Shown: positions 10,708 to 22,946 of the stretch, one piece after another
Layout of the letters: each line of letters starts with the position of its first letter
Numbering within the stretch: the stretch's first letter is position 1
DNA from: Zanthoxylum bungeanum
Taxonomy: Eukaryota > Streptophyta > Magnoliopsida > Sapindales > Rutaceae
DNA length: 64,000 nucleotides
NCBI GenBank assembly: GCA_019454045.1
Contig: SKCR01031871.1
Coordinates: 53,532 to 117,531 of the forward strand
Direction: 5' to 3'
The notes under the pieces: generated by a model
The model's input: the letters and a program-made list of their open reading frames with translations, nothing else
The model's database searches: none
What the model was told of the DNA's origin: nothing
Translations under genes and position numbers: made by a program

Positions 10708-12790
10708 ATGAAAAAACCATCAGACAGTTTTGAAGGGAAAGGTGAGAAGGCCAAGAATCACTAATCAACATAGAACCTGAGCCTTTGGAAGTTACACCAC
10801 CAATTCCCATTCGAGACAGAACTATTCCGGTGGTTGACGGCTTCATTTCTTGTATTGTACTTCCTCCCTTACCAACAAATGCGTGTGACATCAAAACATG
10901 CATTCAGATGATTCAACAGTCAGTTCAGTTTGGGGGGAATGAAACCGAAGATCCTAATGCCCACATCAGTAACTTCCTGGAAGTTTACGGCACTTTCAAT
11001 TACAACCGAGTGGCTGAAGAAGCAATGAGACAGCGTGTTTTCCCATATTCTTTGAAAGACAGAGCTAAAGCTTGGCTACATTCGCTACCAGCAGGTTCTA
11101 TCACAACTTGGAACTCTTTTGCCATCAAATTCCTTGCAAAATACTTTCCACCAGCCAGAACTGCAAAGCTGAGGATTGACATCACATCCTTTGTGCAACA
11201 AGATTCAGAATCTCTTTATGAGGCTTGGGAAATGTACAAGGATTTACTCAGAAAATGTCCTCACCATGAGATTGCAAAGTGGCTACAAGTCCAAACTTTC
11301 TACAATGGACTTTCTGGGCTAATGAGAACCACAATAGATGCTGCTGCTGAAGGAGCTTTAATTGCAAAATGAGAAGATCAGGCTTGGGACCTAATTGAAG
11401 AAATGGCCAACAACAATTCCTTGTGGCCAACAGAAATGAGCATGATCCAACGAATCGCAGGAATTTATGAAGTTAGAGCCAACACAGCAGTAAATGCCAA
11501 GCTAGATCAGATATGCAAATTCATGGAGACTCTCACCATACAAGGCAATATTAGGGGTGAACACAATTTCGGGTCAAACCGCGAACCGCACCGAACCGCA
11601 CCGCACGGAACCGAACCGCGCGGTTTGAAAAAATATTAAAAATGATTTTGAACCGCACCGAATCGAACCGTAAATTTTGGGTCGGTGTGCGGTTTTGACC
11701 CATGTCAAACCACGAACCGCCCAAACCGCAAATTTTGACTCGAACCGCGACCCGAACCGCCTAAACCGCCGACCCGCATTCAAATTAAATATTATTTTAT
11801 ATTTTTCTTCTTCTTTAACTATGAAAATTAAGATATTTAATGATCATATAACAATATGTGATGAATAAATGAAAATTATATAATTTTTTCTTCAATTATA
11901 ATGTGAAAACACACAAAATTTTCTTAAAAAATTTATAATCCAAACCGTCGACCCGAACCGCCCAAACCGCTAAACCGCCAACCCGAACCGCCGCAGTTTT
12001 CCTTATCAAATTTGCGATTTCGTTTTCTAATTTCCCAAACCGCCAACCCACGCGGTTTGAAGTAAAAAACGAAAAAACCGCCCCGAACCGCACCGCGAAC
12101 ACCCCTAGGCAATATAAGATCCACAAGTTCACCATATGGAGGAGCACCAGAGGCAAACCAACATGAAGAGACGGTGAATTATGTCAACAATTTCAACAGA
12201 CATGGGAACAATCAATATTCCAACACCTACAACCCAGGGTGGAGGAATCATCCTAATTTCATATGGAGCAATAATTCAGGGCAAATGAATAATCCACCAC
12301 CCGGATTCCAACAGCAAAACAAAGGCCATGAGTATGGAAAAGAACCAGGAATAGCAGAAGTGTTTACCCAGTTGAAAAAGCAAGAAGAAAAATACGACAC
12401 TTTAGCAGCTATGGTTCAAAATCAAGAAGCCAAATATGATGCTACGATTCAAAGTCAAGCAGCTTCTATGAAAACACTGGAAAATCAAATTATAAAACTA
12501 GCCAATGCTCAGAGTTACAGACCGCAAGGAAATCTTCCCAACAACATAGAACCAAATCCAAGAAACAGAGGGATTGAGCAATGTCAAGCCATTACTTTGA
12601 AAAGCGGTACTGAAATCAACAAAGATGTTGGAATCAAGGCATCCATTGAGGAAGTTTCAAAAGAAGCAGTTCCACATATGGAGGAAAAAGAAACAAATGA
12701 AAAAGATCAAGTAAAATTCACTCTACCTCTACTTTTTCCACAACGTCTCCAAAAAATAAGCTGGACAAGCAGTTTGCTCGATTCTTAGAG
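10708..12790 (+). pseudogene. Athila-like gag, split by a hAT MITE
   Basis: Gag makes the particle shell. A likely start is ATG 10708, with a frameshift near 10758. The frame then carries the retrotransposon gag domain (RQRVFPYSLKDRAKAWLHSLP, WNSFAIKFLAKYFPPARTAKL, SLYEAWEMYKDLLRKCPHH). A TGA at 11370-11372 interrupts AK-EDQAWDLIEEMA. The MITE at 11552-12107 splits the coding sequence; the frame resumes with NYVNNFNRHGNNQYSN, a glutamine-rich stretch, ENQIIKLANAQ and QCQAITLKSGT. A slip in an A-run near 12752 shifts the frame again before the copia insertion at 12799. Without the two insertions the protein would run on into the protease. Confidence 0.88.
11552..12107. mobile_element. Non-autonomous hAT element (MITE), 8-bp TSD
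   Basis: Terminal inverted repeats are TAGGGGTGAACAC at the left and GCGAACACCCCTA at the right. The 8-bp target duplication GGCAATAT is present at 11544-11551 and 12108-12115. The ends are packed with short GAACCG/CGGTTC motifs in both orientations (11577-11770 and 11939-12090), the usual subterminal transposase sites of this hAT group. The middle is AT-rich and has no transposase. Excision with one TSD copy restores the surrounding gag frame. Confidence 0.95.
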
Positions 12791-12798
12791 GTCTTTAT

Positions 12799-15208
12799 TG
12801 TTGGGGTTGGTGATCACAACGCCAATTCCCGGTTGTATTTCTTTATGAATACTTATGTAAAACATTATTATTTTGAATAATATATGCAGTTTCTATAATA
12901 TAATGTATCTTTTAATATGGTAAAGACGTAATGACCTTAGAATGACTAGTCATGGTACAGTTGCAAAAGCGTCGCAACTGACATTGAGTAGTATCATGAC
13001 GTTGTCATTCTCAGACAGTTCCTGGTCAAGGTTTACGCTACTTGGTCAGTATAGTAAACCCGTTGAGACCGGTACATGTCGTATACTGGAATATATGATT
13101 CCAATGGTTTCTCAATGAACCATAAGTCTTGGAGACTAGTATAGACGTGTAGGTGTTTATAGCGGATAAACACTGAATGACTCACCAAAGATTCTTAATG
13201 GATGGTACACCAACGTCAATAAGAATCTTGTCGGGTTGAGTAGCACTTGTGATTCTTAGACTTGAGATGCCATTGTGGGCACATGAGACATCTTCTACAC
13301 TTAGATGGCAGTCACGTCACCGATCTATTTAGATCAGACTTCCGCCTGTTCGTTGGGTGTAGATAGATCCTCAGGCTGTCCTGTGCGTATCAAGATAGGA
13401 TTTGTCAGTTCTGTGTAACAGAGCATAGGTAGTCCATATGATTAGCAATCAGATAAAATCCATGGGCCCGTGGTACAATTTAGAAGCTAGTTCTAAATGT
13501 TCTTTTTGAGATTGCTAATAGAATAGTCGACTGGATAATCCCTATAGAGATTTGACGTTTACATCTATATCTCTGGGATTTATCCGGATACCTGTGACGG
13601 AAGAATTATACATTTTCCATGACCTCGACCTGTATGATTCAGCGAGTTTATTCGTGATCGTCATAATTTACGGGTGGATAAATTATGGACACGAAATTGG
13701 ATTTCGTGACGGATATGCCTGAATCTAGAGAGTCTCAATAATGAAATATACTCGTAGAGCACTAGAGCAACATTTATAAATAATATTGATTATTTATAAA
13801 GTCGTTTAAAGGTTAAACACAAAATACATATTTAGGGACCCGATAGTCATTTCCTTAATTATTGTGTATTTACATTTAATACTTGATTAATTTAAATACA
13901 CATTAATTAATAGTCAAATTGAGATATTTAATTAATATCATAAATATATATATGTATTTAATATTTAATGTAAATATAATACATATATTTAATATATTTG
14001 TATTTAATTAATTAATTAATTATTTAATTGTTAAATGATTAAATTAATTAAAATATAAATATCTTAAGATTTAGATATTTGTTTAATAGCTAAGTTGCCT
14101 TTGTTAACTTTGTTAGAAATATCTTTAAAGTGTTTTTTTTTTTATATTTTAACAAGTTGATTACATGAAAACCAAATGAAATTGAAATTAATTGTCTTAT
14201 ATTTTGCTTAGGCCAAATTCGGCCAAGGCCAAAAGTTGGCAAGTATATATTATTTTAATTTCATTTGGTGAGATAACCTAATACACTTTATAAAAAAACT
14301 CCATTGATAGAAAGAAAAGAAGCTTGAGAGGAAGAAAAGAAAAACAAAGAAAAGCTTGGTTTTTAGTAAGTTTTCTTAACTTGCTATTAGAAAGGAAAAT
14401 GTTCCTTATGTTCTAGGCTACATCTTGTGATGTTCTCATTTTATTCTTTTCTTTATTCTTTGTGTTTTTTTTAATGGAAGTTTGTTGAAAGTGTTGAGCA
14501 TGTATGAACTTGGAAGATTGTTACTAGTGTAGTAATAAACTTTCTTTTATGGTTTTAGAACCTTGTTGCTAATCTAGAGTTATTGACCCACTCTTAAATG
14601 ACCTAGATTTGATCTATAGTTATTTCATTGTGTTGAGACTTTAATTGGATGGAAGAAACATGATTGAAGTAATTGATTTAACCAATTTGGTCTAATTTGT
14701 CCAATTTGAAGAAATTGAAAAATTAGGGTTTAAGACCTCATCCAAATTTAGGGATTTTAATTTATGTTGTGTATTTGGATGTGTATATGATACATATGAA
14801 ATCTTATGTTGATTGGATTTCATCTTGATGTGTTTTGAAGAATGGAAGTGCAAAATGCACATTAGGCCACCTTGGAGGGGCTTTCGGCCAAGGGCAAAAA
14901 TTTTGGGTTTTTTGTTGCTTTTTGTGTTTTGACATTTAGGACATGTTAAGTTCATCTTAGAAATGATTTAGAATCATTCAAAATTGATTTGAACAATTTC
15001 GGACTAAAATGAACAAAATGCCAAGTGTAAGGGCAATTCGGTAAATTAACAAAAATTTGATTTATTGAATTTGATTTCATAATTTTATTATCGGACAATT
15101 AAATAAATATGTTTATTTAATTTATCGGAGAAAAAGTTTTGAAATCGGAAAATTTGATTTTCCACCGTTTCCGCTGCGTTACCGGATATCCGCCATAAAA
15201 CCCCTACA
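12799..15208 (+). repeat. 5' LTR of nested copia element
   Basis: Begins TGTTGGGGTTGGTG and ends CCCCTACA. It is the same family as 19531-21941 and 44320-46623, with more distant homology at 824-2330. A TATA-like TTTATAAAAA lies at about 14287. There is no long ORF. The open frame at 14692-14955 (minus) is conserved in the other LTR only because the LTRs are copies of each other. Confidence 0.93.
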
Positions 15209-15211
15209 AAA

Positions 15212-15222
15212 TGGTATCAGAG
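15212..15222 (+). other. Primer binding site, initiator tRNA-Met type
   Basis: TGGTATCAGAG starts 4 bases after the LTR end CCCCTACA. It is complementary to the 3' end of plant initiator tRNA-Met, as in most copia elements. Confidence 0.9.
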
Positions 15223-15970
15223 AGAGTCTGATTCTAGGCCCCCTAAAATGATTAGCTTGTTTGATTCAATATTTAATCATGTTTTTAACTTTATACATGC
15301 ATGTTATAATCTAATTTGATTAGATTTAGGGTGTATGACATTTAGCGGAAAAACCCTAATTAATAAGGTTTTAATGTAATTATGTATTTGATGCATGTTA
15401 TGTGGTCCGTCTTGTCAATACGGTTTATAAATATTTCTTTGTGACTACATCCGAGACCGTTCCTCTGTTGTGAGGATGTAGCCGATAGAGATTTATTTAT
15501 ACCGGATGTATATCAGATACTAGATAAATTCAACTGAAAGAGGAATCTTGAACGTGCCCTAGCTGTCAGGGTTACGCAAGTAACTTGAGTTTATCATTGA
15601 CGAGTTTATCCTTGGTACGTCTCCTTGTGGGCCTGCCTTAGCAGCGACAACGAGAAACGACCAGGACCGGAAACCCATGAGTCACTTGTGAGTGATTGAC
15701 AAATGAGTTGTCTACCTGATGAATATACGTAGGCGAGACCGTGCCTCTGCTGTGAGCTGAAATATATTCACGGGATCCACTTTTCACTATTTGTATTTAA
15801 TTTAATTATTAAATCTATGTATTCTGTTTGGGGATTACAGTATTGCATGATATAGTGGAAGGGGCATTTTTAGATTAAAAATCCATGATCTAGTTTATGC
15901 TTTTGATATTATATGAAACTGCTTAAATTTCTGCTAACCATTTTTCGTGATCTATATGATAGATTTGCGA
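15223..15970 (+). other. Untranslated leader of nested copia
   Basis: About 750 bases without an ORF between the PBS and the gag ATG. The same leader is present at 46640-47386 in the deleted relative. The motif GAGACCGT(T/G)CCTCTG(C/T)TGTGAG occurs twice (15451 and 15739 areas) and may be a structured RNA region. Confidence 0.7.
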
Positions 15971-16735
15971 TGACGGCACCATCTACGAATCAGTTTGCGC
16001 GTATGCTTGATGCGAAAAAACTAAAAGGCGCAGAGAACTTCGCTGATTGGACTTGGATTTGAGGATTGTCCTCGATTCCGAGAAGTTGGGATATGTTCTT
16101 GAGGTTCTGTTGCCCATTGCTGTGGGTGAGGATGCTACACCGGAGGAACGCTACCTACCATGAGTTACATAGGATGTTGCTCACGGCGGAGGAGGACCTC
16201 AAGAAGGGAGTACCGAATCGCCCTCCGAGATCTACTTCTCTTTCAGCTTCTTCCCAGGCCTGGCCAAAAGGAAAGAAAAGAAATGGAAGAAGAAGAAGGG
16301 TTTCGGTCCTCAACCACATGCAAAGATATCTAAGCCCAAAAGGGTTTCTGAAGACAATTGCCATCACTGCAGCAAAGTCGGACACTGGAAAAAGAACTGT
16401 CCTGACTACATCGCCCAGCTAAGGAGGGAGAGAGCATCTACATCAGGTATATTTATTTTTCCAGTTATTGATATATCTTTGGCTTGTGAAGCCGTTGCAT
16501 CCAACTGGATTTTAGATTCTACTTATCTCATTCACATTTGCAATTCGTTGCAGGTGCTGAAGGAAAGTAGAAGACTGAAGCCTTGAGAGATGCAGTTGTG
16601 ATTCGGGAGTGGAGACTCTCTGGATGCAGTTACTGTGGGAGTATGCGAGATCTCATTGCCGAATGTGACACTTTTGTTAAATGAATGCCATTTTGTACCA
16701 GGATGTGTAGCTAATATTATATCACTTTTTGTATT
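15971..16735 (+). pseudogene. Copia gag and protease remnant
   Basis: From ATG 15971 the start reads MTAPSTNQFARMLDAKKLKG, then shifts frame at about 16049. An internal deletion near 16150 joins the N-terminal domain to the nucleocapsid region, compared with the longer gag of the copy at 47387. The zinc knuckle is recognisable at about 16365-16410 (CHHCSKVGHWKKNC, a CCHC motif). The protease follows: NWILDST-(Y)-LIHICNSLQ at about 16498 shows the catalytic DSG changed to DST, then frameshifts, and LNECHFVPGCVANIISL ends the domain near 16735. Not functional. Confidence 0.82.
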
Positions 16736-16841
16736 AGATACATAGTTCTTTTGTATTAATATTAAGAATTGTTCTTTATATTTATATGATAAAAGTAATA
16801 TTCAGATCCTTTGTTGTCCAAACCAGCATGGTCATTATACA

Positions 16842-17880
16842 TTGCAAACTTCAAAAGATATTTTAAATACTGGAGTTAATAAACGTAGTTTACCTGTAAT
16901 TAATAATACTGAACTTTGGCATATGTGGCTGGGTCACATAGGCGTTAAACGCCTTACCCAATTGGTTAGGAATGGTTTGATACCAGATCTTACTATTGAA
17001 TCCTATCCAACTTGTGAATCTTGTATTCAGGGTAAGATGACCAAAACCCCATTTTCTGGTGTTGGACATCGCGCCGCTAACTTACTGGAACTCGTACATT
17101 CTGATGTATGTGGTCCACTAAGTCAGACTGCTCACAGTGGTTATTCGTACTTCGTTACCTTTACCGATGATTTGTCACGGTACGGTTATGTGTATTTGAT
17201 GCGACATAAATCGGAAACCTTTGAAAAGTTCAAAGAATTCTGAAATGAAGTAGAAAAAAACTGGACAATATATTAAATGCCTTCGATCTGATCGAGGCGG
17301 TGAATATATGAGTGGTGAGTTCATGGATTATATGAAGGAGAATGGGATTCTCGCTCAATATACTCCTCCAGGTACTCCACAACACAATGGAGTGTCTGAG
17401 AGGAGAAATCGGACTTTATTAGATATGGTCCGATCAATGTTGAGTTTCACATATTTGCCCTATTATTTATGGGGCTACTCTATTTTAACAGCTGCACATC
17501 TTTTGAATAAGATTCCTTCAAAAGCTGTTCCTACGACACCGTATGAGATATGGTTCGGTAGGAGACCAAATCTTAGTTACATTAAGGTTTGGGGTTGTCC
17601 TGCCTATGTCAGGGTGGCTCAGCAAGATAAGCTTTCGCCTCAAGGGTAAAAGTTTAGGTTTGTCGAATATCCTTCGAATACGAGGGGATATCTGTTCTAT
17701 GATACCGAGCATCGAAATGTGTTCGTAGCTCGCTTCGTAATATTTCTAGAAGTAGAAATTTTGTCAGAAGGTGGTAATCATAGACAGGTTGAACTTGATG
17801 AAGTCCAACCTGAAAATAACGAACCAACGGAGGAACCTGAAGTTCAAGTAGATAAAGGACCTTCAACACACACTCCGTAG
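16842..17880 (+). pseudogene. Copia integrase
   Basis: Integrase inserts the cDNA into chromosomes. The GAG-pre-integrase/HHCC zinc site reads ELWHMWLGHIGVKRL ... CESCIQGKMTKTPF (about 16910-17055). The catalytic core has HSDVCGPL and FVTFTDDLSRYGY (first Asp at about 17100), then a TGA at 17241 and a TAA about 30 bases later. The core resumes at 17308 with MSGEFMDYMKENGI, QYTPPGTPQHNGVSERRNRTLLDMV (the catalytic Glu is in SERRN), YLWGYSILTAAHLLNKIPSK and the usual VWGCPAYVR. The frame ends at 17649. The linker to RT after it is broken by stops. Confidence 0.88.
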
Positions 17881-17939
17881 GTCAGAAAGGGTATCTAGAC
17901 CTCCTGAATGCTTGTATTTGATACAAGAAAAGAGTTTGG

Positions 17940-18678
17940 ATGTTCTCTTAGTTGAAGAGACTGATCCTTTCACCTATAGAGAATCGATGTTGGACATCGA
18001 CTCCGTGAAATGGCAAAGTGCCATGAAATCTGAGTTAGACTGAATGCATGAGAATCAAGTTTGGGACTTGGTTCCGCTTCCCAAAAGAATTGTTCCTATC
18101 GGTTGTAAATGGGTTTACAAGAGGAAGCGCGGGCCTGACGGTAAAGTTGAAACTTACAAGGCCCGACTAGTCGACCTGGCGTCGACTACGATGAAACTTT
18201 TTCACCAGTAGCAATGCTTAAGTCTATCCGGATTTTGCTTTCTATAGCTGCGTATCATGACTACGAGATTTGGCAAATGGATGTGGCTTTTCTAAATGGA
18301 TTTCTTGATGAAGAAATCTATATGGAACATCCAGAAGGTTTTACGTCCAGCGAAAACTCGGGTATGGTATGTAAGCTTAAGAAGTCCATTTATGGACTTA
18401 AACAAGCTTCACGAAGTTGGAATCTTCGATTCGACGAGATTATTAGATCGTCTGGTTTTCTCAAGAATTCGGAAGAATCCTGTGTGTATCAGAAGGCCAG
18501 TGGGAGCATGGTCGTATTTTTAGTCCTATATGTTGATGACATCCTAATCATTGGGAATGATTTAGGAATGTTACAAAGCGTCAAAGCGTACCTCTGTAAG
18601 AATTTCTCCATGAAGGACCTGGGAGAAGCTTCCTATGCTTTAGGGATAAAACTCTATAGAGATAGACAAAGAGGCTGA
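17940..18678 (+). pseudogene. Copia reverse transcriptase
   Basis: The domain starts with WQSAMKSELD, then a TGA at about 18042, then QVWDLVPLPK, GCKWVYKRKR and TYKARLV. A small deletion near 18170 removes the AKG-xxQ stretch and shifts frame. From 18214 the frame is open: MLKSIRILLSIAAYHDYEIW, QMDVAFLNGFLDEEIYMEHP, KSIYGLKQASRSW and catalytic YVDDILIIGND at about 18529. A stop at 18676 separates it from RNase H. Confidence 0.9.
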
Positions 18679-18686
18679 TTGGGTTA

Positions 18687-19514
18687 TCCCAATCAACGTA
18701 CATAGATAAGATCTTAGAACGGTATAATTTTGGTAACTGTAAGACAGCAAACATACCGTTCAGACATGTGATTCATCTTTCTAAGAAGATGAGTCCATAA
18801 ACAGAAGATGAGAAGGTTAGAATGTCTAACCAACCTTATGCTTCGTGTTTGGGTAGCATAATGTATGCCATGTTATGTACAAGGCCTGATATCAGTTTCG
18901 TTGTTAGCGTAACTAGTAGATATCAGTCCAATCCAGGTAATGACCATTGGATGGCCATTAAACATATCCTCAAGTATCTTAAAGGTACTAAGGATAAGTT
19001 AATAATTTATGGAGTAAACGAACTGCAAGTTAACGGGTATACGGATTCTGATTTCCAATCGGATCCCGATGATAGAAAGTCTACATCTGGATTCGTATTT
19101 ACCCTTAACGGAGGTGCAGTTTGTTGGAAGAGTTCCAAACAGGGATCAACAGCAGATTCCACCACTGAGGCGAAATATATTGCAACTTCTGAAGCTGCAA
19201 AAGAGGCTGTGTGGATAAAGAACTTTATCACAGAATTTGGAGTTGTCCCAAGTATTGAGAATACGATTCCGTTATACTGTGATAATACTGGAGCCATTGC
19301 ACAAGCAAAGGAACCGAGCGCGCATCAGAAGTCGAAGCATGTGGAACGCAAGTACCACATCATTCGAGAGATTGTGTCGCGAGGGGATATTATCGTGTGC
19401 AAGGTACCAAGTGAAGATAATGTAGCAGACCCGCTGACGAAGGCCATACCTCCGAAGTTGTTTGATAAACACATGGAGTCGATGGGTATTAGATACAATC
19501 GTTATTGGCACTAG
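18687..19514 (+). pseudogene. Copia RNase H domain
   Basis: RNase H removes the RNA strand during cDNA synthesis. The frame from about 18822 is open to 19514: SCLGSIMYAMLCTRPDISF, HWMAIKHILKYLKGT, GYTDSDFQSDPDDRKSTSGF, TTEAKYIATSEAAKEAVW, YCDNTGAI and HVERKYHIIREIV. The D-E-D catalytic residues are present in GYTDSD, TTEAKY and YCDNTG. The natural polyprotein end follows ADPLTKAIPPKLFDKH. This is the best preserved domain of the element. Confidence 0.9.
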
Positions 19515-19530
19515 AGCAAGTGGGAGTTTT
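19513..19530 (+). other. Polypurine tract before 3' LTR
   Basis: GAGCAAGTGGGAGTTTTT directly precedes the 3' LTR. The AAGTGGGAG core is the plus-strand priming tract typical of copia elements. Confidence 0.75.
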
Positions 19531-21941
19531 TATTGGGGTTGGTGCTCACAGCGCCAATTCCCGGTTGTATTTTTTTTTGAATACTTCTGTAAAACATTAT
19601 TATTTTGAATAATATATGCAGTTTTTATAATATAATGTATCTTTTAATATGGTAAAGACGTAATGACCTTAGAATGACTAGTCATGGTACAGTTGCAAAA
19701 GCGTCGCAACTGACATTGAGTTGTATCATGACGTTGTCATTCTCAGACAGTTCCTGGTCAAGGTTTACACTACTTGGTCAGTATAGTAAACCCGTTGAGA
19801 CCGGTACATGTCGTATACTGGAATATATGATTCCAATGGTTTCTTAATGAACCATAAGTCTTGGAGACTAGTATAGACGTGTAGGTGTTTATAGCGGATA
19901 AACACTGAACGACTCACCGAAGATTCTTAATGGATGGTACACCAACGTCAATAAGAATCTTGTCGGGTTGAGTAACACTTGTGATTCTTAGACTTGAGAT
20001 GCCATTGTGGGCACATGAGACATTTTCTACACTTAGATGGCAGTCACGTCACCGATCTATTTAGATCAGACCTCCGCCTGTTCGTTGGGTGTAGATAGAT
20101 CCTCAGGGTGTTCTGTGCGTATCAAGATAGGATCTGTCAGTTTTGTGTAACAGAGCATAGGTAGTCCATATGATTAGCAATCAGATAAAATCCATGGGCC
20201 CGTGGTACAATTTAGAAGCTAGTTCTAAATGTTCTTTTTGAGATTGCTAATAGAATAGTCGACTGGATAATCCCTATAGAGATTTGACGTTTACATCTAT
20301 ATCTCTGGGATTTATCCGGATACCTGTGACGGAGAAATTATACATTTTCCATGACCTCGACCTGTATGATTCAGCGAGTTTATTCGTGATCGTCATAATT
20401 TACGGGTTGATAAATTATGGATACGAAATTGGATTTCGTGACGGATATGCCTGAATCTAGAGAGTCTCAATAATGAAATATACTCGTAGAGCACTAGAGC
20501 AACATTTAAAAATAATATTGATTATTTATAAAGTCGTTTAAAGGTTAAACGCAAAATACATGTTTAGGGACCCGATAGTCATTTCCTTAATTATTGTGTA
20601 TTTACATTTAATACTTGATTAATTTAAATACACATTAATTAATAGTAAAATTGAGATATTTGACTAATATCATAAATATATATATGTATTTAATATTTAA
20701 TGTAAATATAATACATATATTTAATATATTTGTATTTAATTAATTAATTATTTATTTAATTGTTAAATGATTAAATTAATTAAAATATAAATATCTTAAG
20801 ATTTAGATATTTGTTTAATGGCTAAGTTGCCTTTGTTGACTTTGTTAGAAATATCTTTAAAGTGTTTTTTTGATATTTTAACAAGTTGATTACATGAAAA
20901 CCAAATGAAATTGAAATTAATTGTCTTATATTTTGCTTAGGCCAAATTCGGCCAAGGCCAAAAGTTGGCAAGTATATATTATTTTAATTTCATTTGGTGA
21001 GATAACCTAATACACTTTAATAAAAAAAACTCCATTGATAGAAAGAAAAGAAGCTTGAGAGGAAGAAAAGAAAAACAAAGAAAAGCTTGGTTTTTAGTAA
21101 GTTTTCGTAACTTGCTATTAGAAAGGAAAATGTTCCTTATGTTCTAGGATACATCTTGTGATGTTCTCATGTTATTCTTTTCTTTATTCTTTTTGTTTTT
21201 TTTTTGAATGGAAGTTTGTTGAAAGTGTTGAGCATGTATGAACTTGGAAGATTGTTACTAGTGTAGTAATAAGCTTTCTTTTATGGTTTTAGAACCTTGT
21301 TGCTAATCTAGAGTTATTGACCCACCCTTAAATGACCTAGATTTGATATATAGTTATTTCATTGTGTTGAGACTTTAATTGGATGGAAGAAACATGATTG
21401 AAGTAATTGATTTAACCAATTTGGTCTAATTTGTCCAATTTGAAGAAATTGAAAAATTAGGGTTTGAGACCTCATCCAAATTTAAGGATTTTAATTTATG
21501 TTGTGTATTTGGATGTGTATATGATACATATGAAATCTTATGTTGATTGGATTTCATCTTGATGTGTTTTGAAGCATGGAAGTGCAAAATGCACATTAGG
21601 CCACCTTGGAGGGGCTTTCGGCCAAGGGCAAAAATTTTGGGTTTTTTGTTGCTTTTGGTGTTTTGACATTTAGGACATGTTAAGTTCATCTTAGAAATGA
21701 TTTAGAATCATTAAAAATTGATTTGAACAATTTCGGACTAAAATGAACAAAATGCCAAATGTAAGGGCGATTCGGTAAATTCACAAAAATTTTATTTATT
21801 GAATTTTATTTCATAATTTTATTATTGGACAATTAAATAAATATGTTTATTTAATTTATCCGAGAAAAAATTTTGAAATCGGAAAATTTGATTTTCCATC
21901 GTTTCCGCTGCATTACCGGATATCCGCCATAAAACCCATAC
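19531..21941 (+). repeat. 3' LTR of nested copia element
   Basis: Begins TATTGGGGTTGGTGCTC (the terminal TG has become TA) and ends CCCATAC, where the 5' LTR has CCCCTACA. It is otherwise collinear with 12799-15208 with scattered substitutions and short indels in homopolymers. Confidence 0.92.
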
Positions 21942-21946
21942 TTTAT

Positions 21947-22946
21947 AAAGCTACACATCAACATTCCATTTGCAAAAGCGTTGGAAGAAATACCCAGCTG
22001 TGTCAAATTCATGAAAGATATTCTTTCACGAAAGCGGAGATTGGGAGATTATGAGACAGTAGCATTGACAGAAGAATGCAGCGCCATCATTCAGAGGAAA
22101 CTTCCCACAAAGTTGAAAGATCCTGTCTGTTTTACTGTCCCATGCACAATTGGAGAACATTATATCGGTAAGGCTTTATGTGATTTAGGTGCAAGTGTTA
22201 ATTTGATGTCTTTTTCTATTTACAGGAAACTGTAAATTGGAGAAGCAATGCCCACCTCGGTCTCTCTGCAACTTGCTGATATAACGCTCGCATTTTCGCG
22301 AGGAGTAGTTGAAGATGTGCTGGTGAAAGTCGACAAACTCATTCTCCCAACAGATTTCATTATCCTTGACATGGAGGAAGACAAAGATGTACCTATCATT
22401 CTTGGGAGACCATTATTGGCTACAGGTCAAACTGTTACTAATGTGCAAAAATGAGAATTAACCATGAAAGTGCAGGACCAAGAAGTTACCTTTAATGTTT
22501 TCAAAGCCATGAAATTCCTCAGTGATGAAAAGGAAGAGGAATGTTTCAGAATTGATGTTGTAGATAGTATCATCCAAGATACTGATGTAATGCCACCTCC
22601 CACAGATAAACTTGAAGCTTGCATCACTAACGTAATTGACAACGAGCTAGATGAAGAAATTCTGGAATATATCAAATATATTGACAGACCATTTCGCTTC
22701 AAATCGACACCACAAGTGGAAAATCTGGAACTACCGAAAAATGAGCGAATTAAGCCTTCGATTGAAGAACCACCACAGTTGGAGCTAAAGTTACTCCTGA
22801 GCCATCTCATGTATGTATTCTTAGGAAACTCTTCTGAATTACCTGTGATTATTTCTTCTTCGCTAACATTGGAGCAGGAAGAAAAGTTACTGAGAGTGTC
22901 ACGAGAACACAAGAAATCCATTAGCTGGACTATAGCAGACATTTGA
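21947..22946 (+). pseudogene. Athila-like protease and linker
   Basis: This is the continuation of gag-pol after the nested copia. The frame starts with KLHINIPFAKALEEIPS and FMKDILSRKRRLGDYE, then the retropepsin site LCDLGASVNLM at about 22180 (Athila elements usually have DLGAS). A TAA at 22233 splits it. The next segment (22248-22454) has VSLQLADITLAF and IILGRPLLATG, the second protease motif, ending in TGA. The third segment (22464-22946) is a linker of about 160 residues that ends in TGA just before the RT. Several stops fit CGA or CAA codons turned to TGA or TAA. Confidence 0.87.

Larger units (their letters stand above)
12799..21941 (+). mobile_element. Full-length Ty1/copia element nested in Athila gag-pol, TSD TTTAT
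   Basis: 5' LTR 12799-15208, PBS at 15212, decayed gag-protease-integrase-RT-RNase H 15971-19514, PPT at 19518, 3' LTR 19531-21941. The 5-bp target duplication TTTAT lies at 12794-12798 and 21942-21946. The long LTRs (about 2.4 kb) differ at only scattered positions by eye, so the insertion is fairly young. The coding part nevertheless has deletions, stops and frameshifts, so this copy is non-autonomous. Removing it with one TSD copy rejoins the Athila gag and protease in frame. Confidence 0.95.

Noticed and set aside
14692..14955. 87-codon ORF conserved at 21426-21689
   Set aside because: The conservation is explained by the two LTRs being copies of each other; antisense to the LTR and not a known protein.
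15212..15240. Possible tRNA gene at TGGTATCAGAG sites (also 38479, 46627, 56429, 59105)
   Set aside because: Only the short stretch complementary to a tRNA 3' end is present, right after LTR ends. These are primer binding sites, not tRNA genes.
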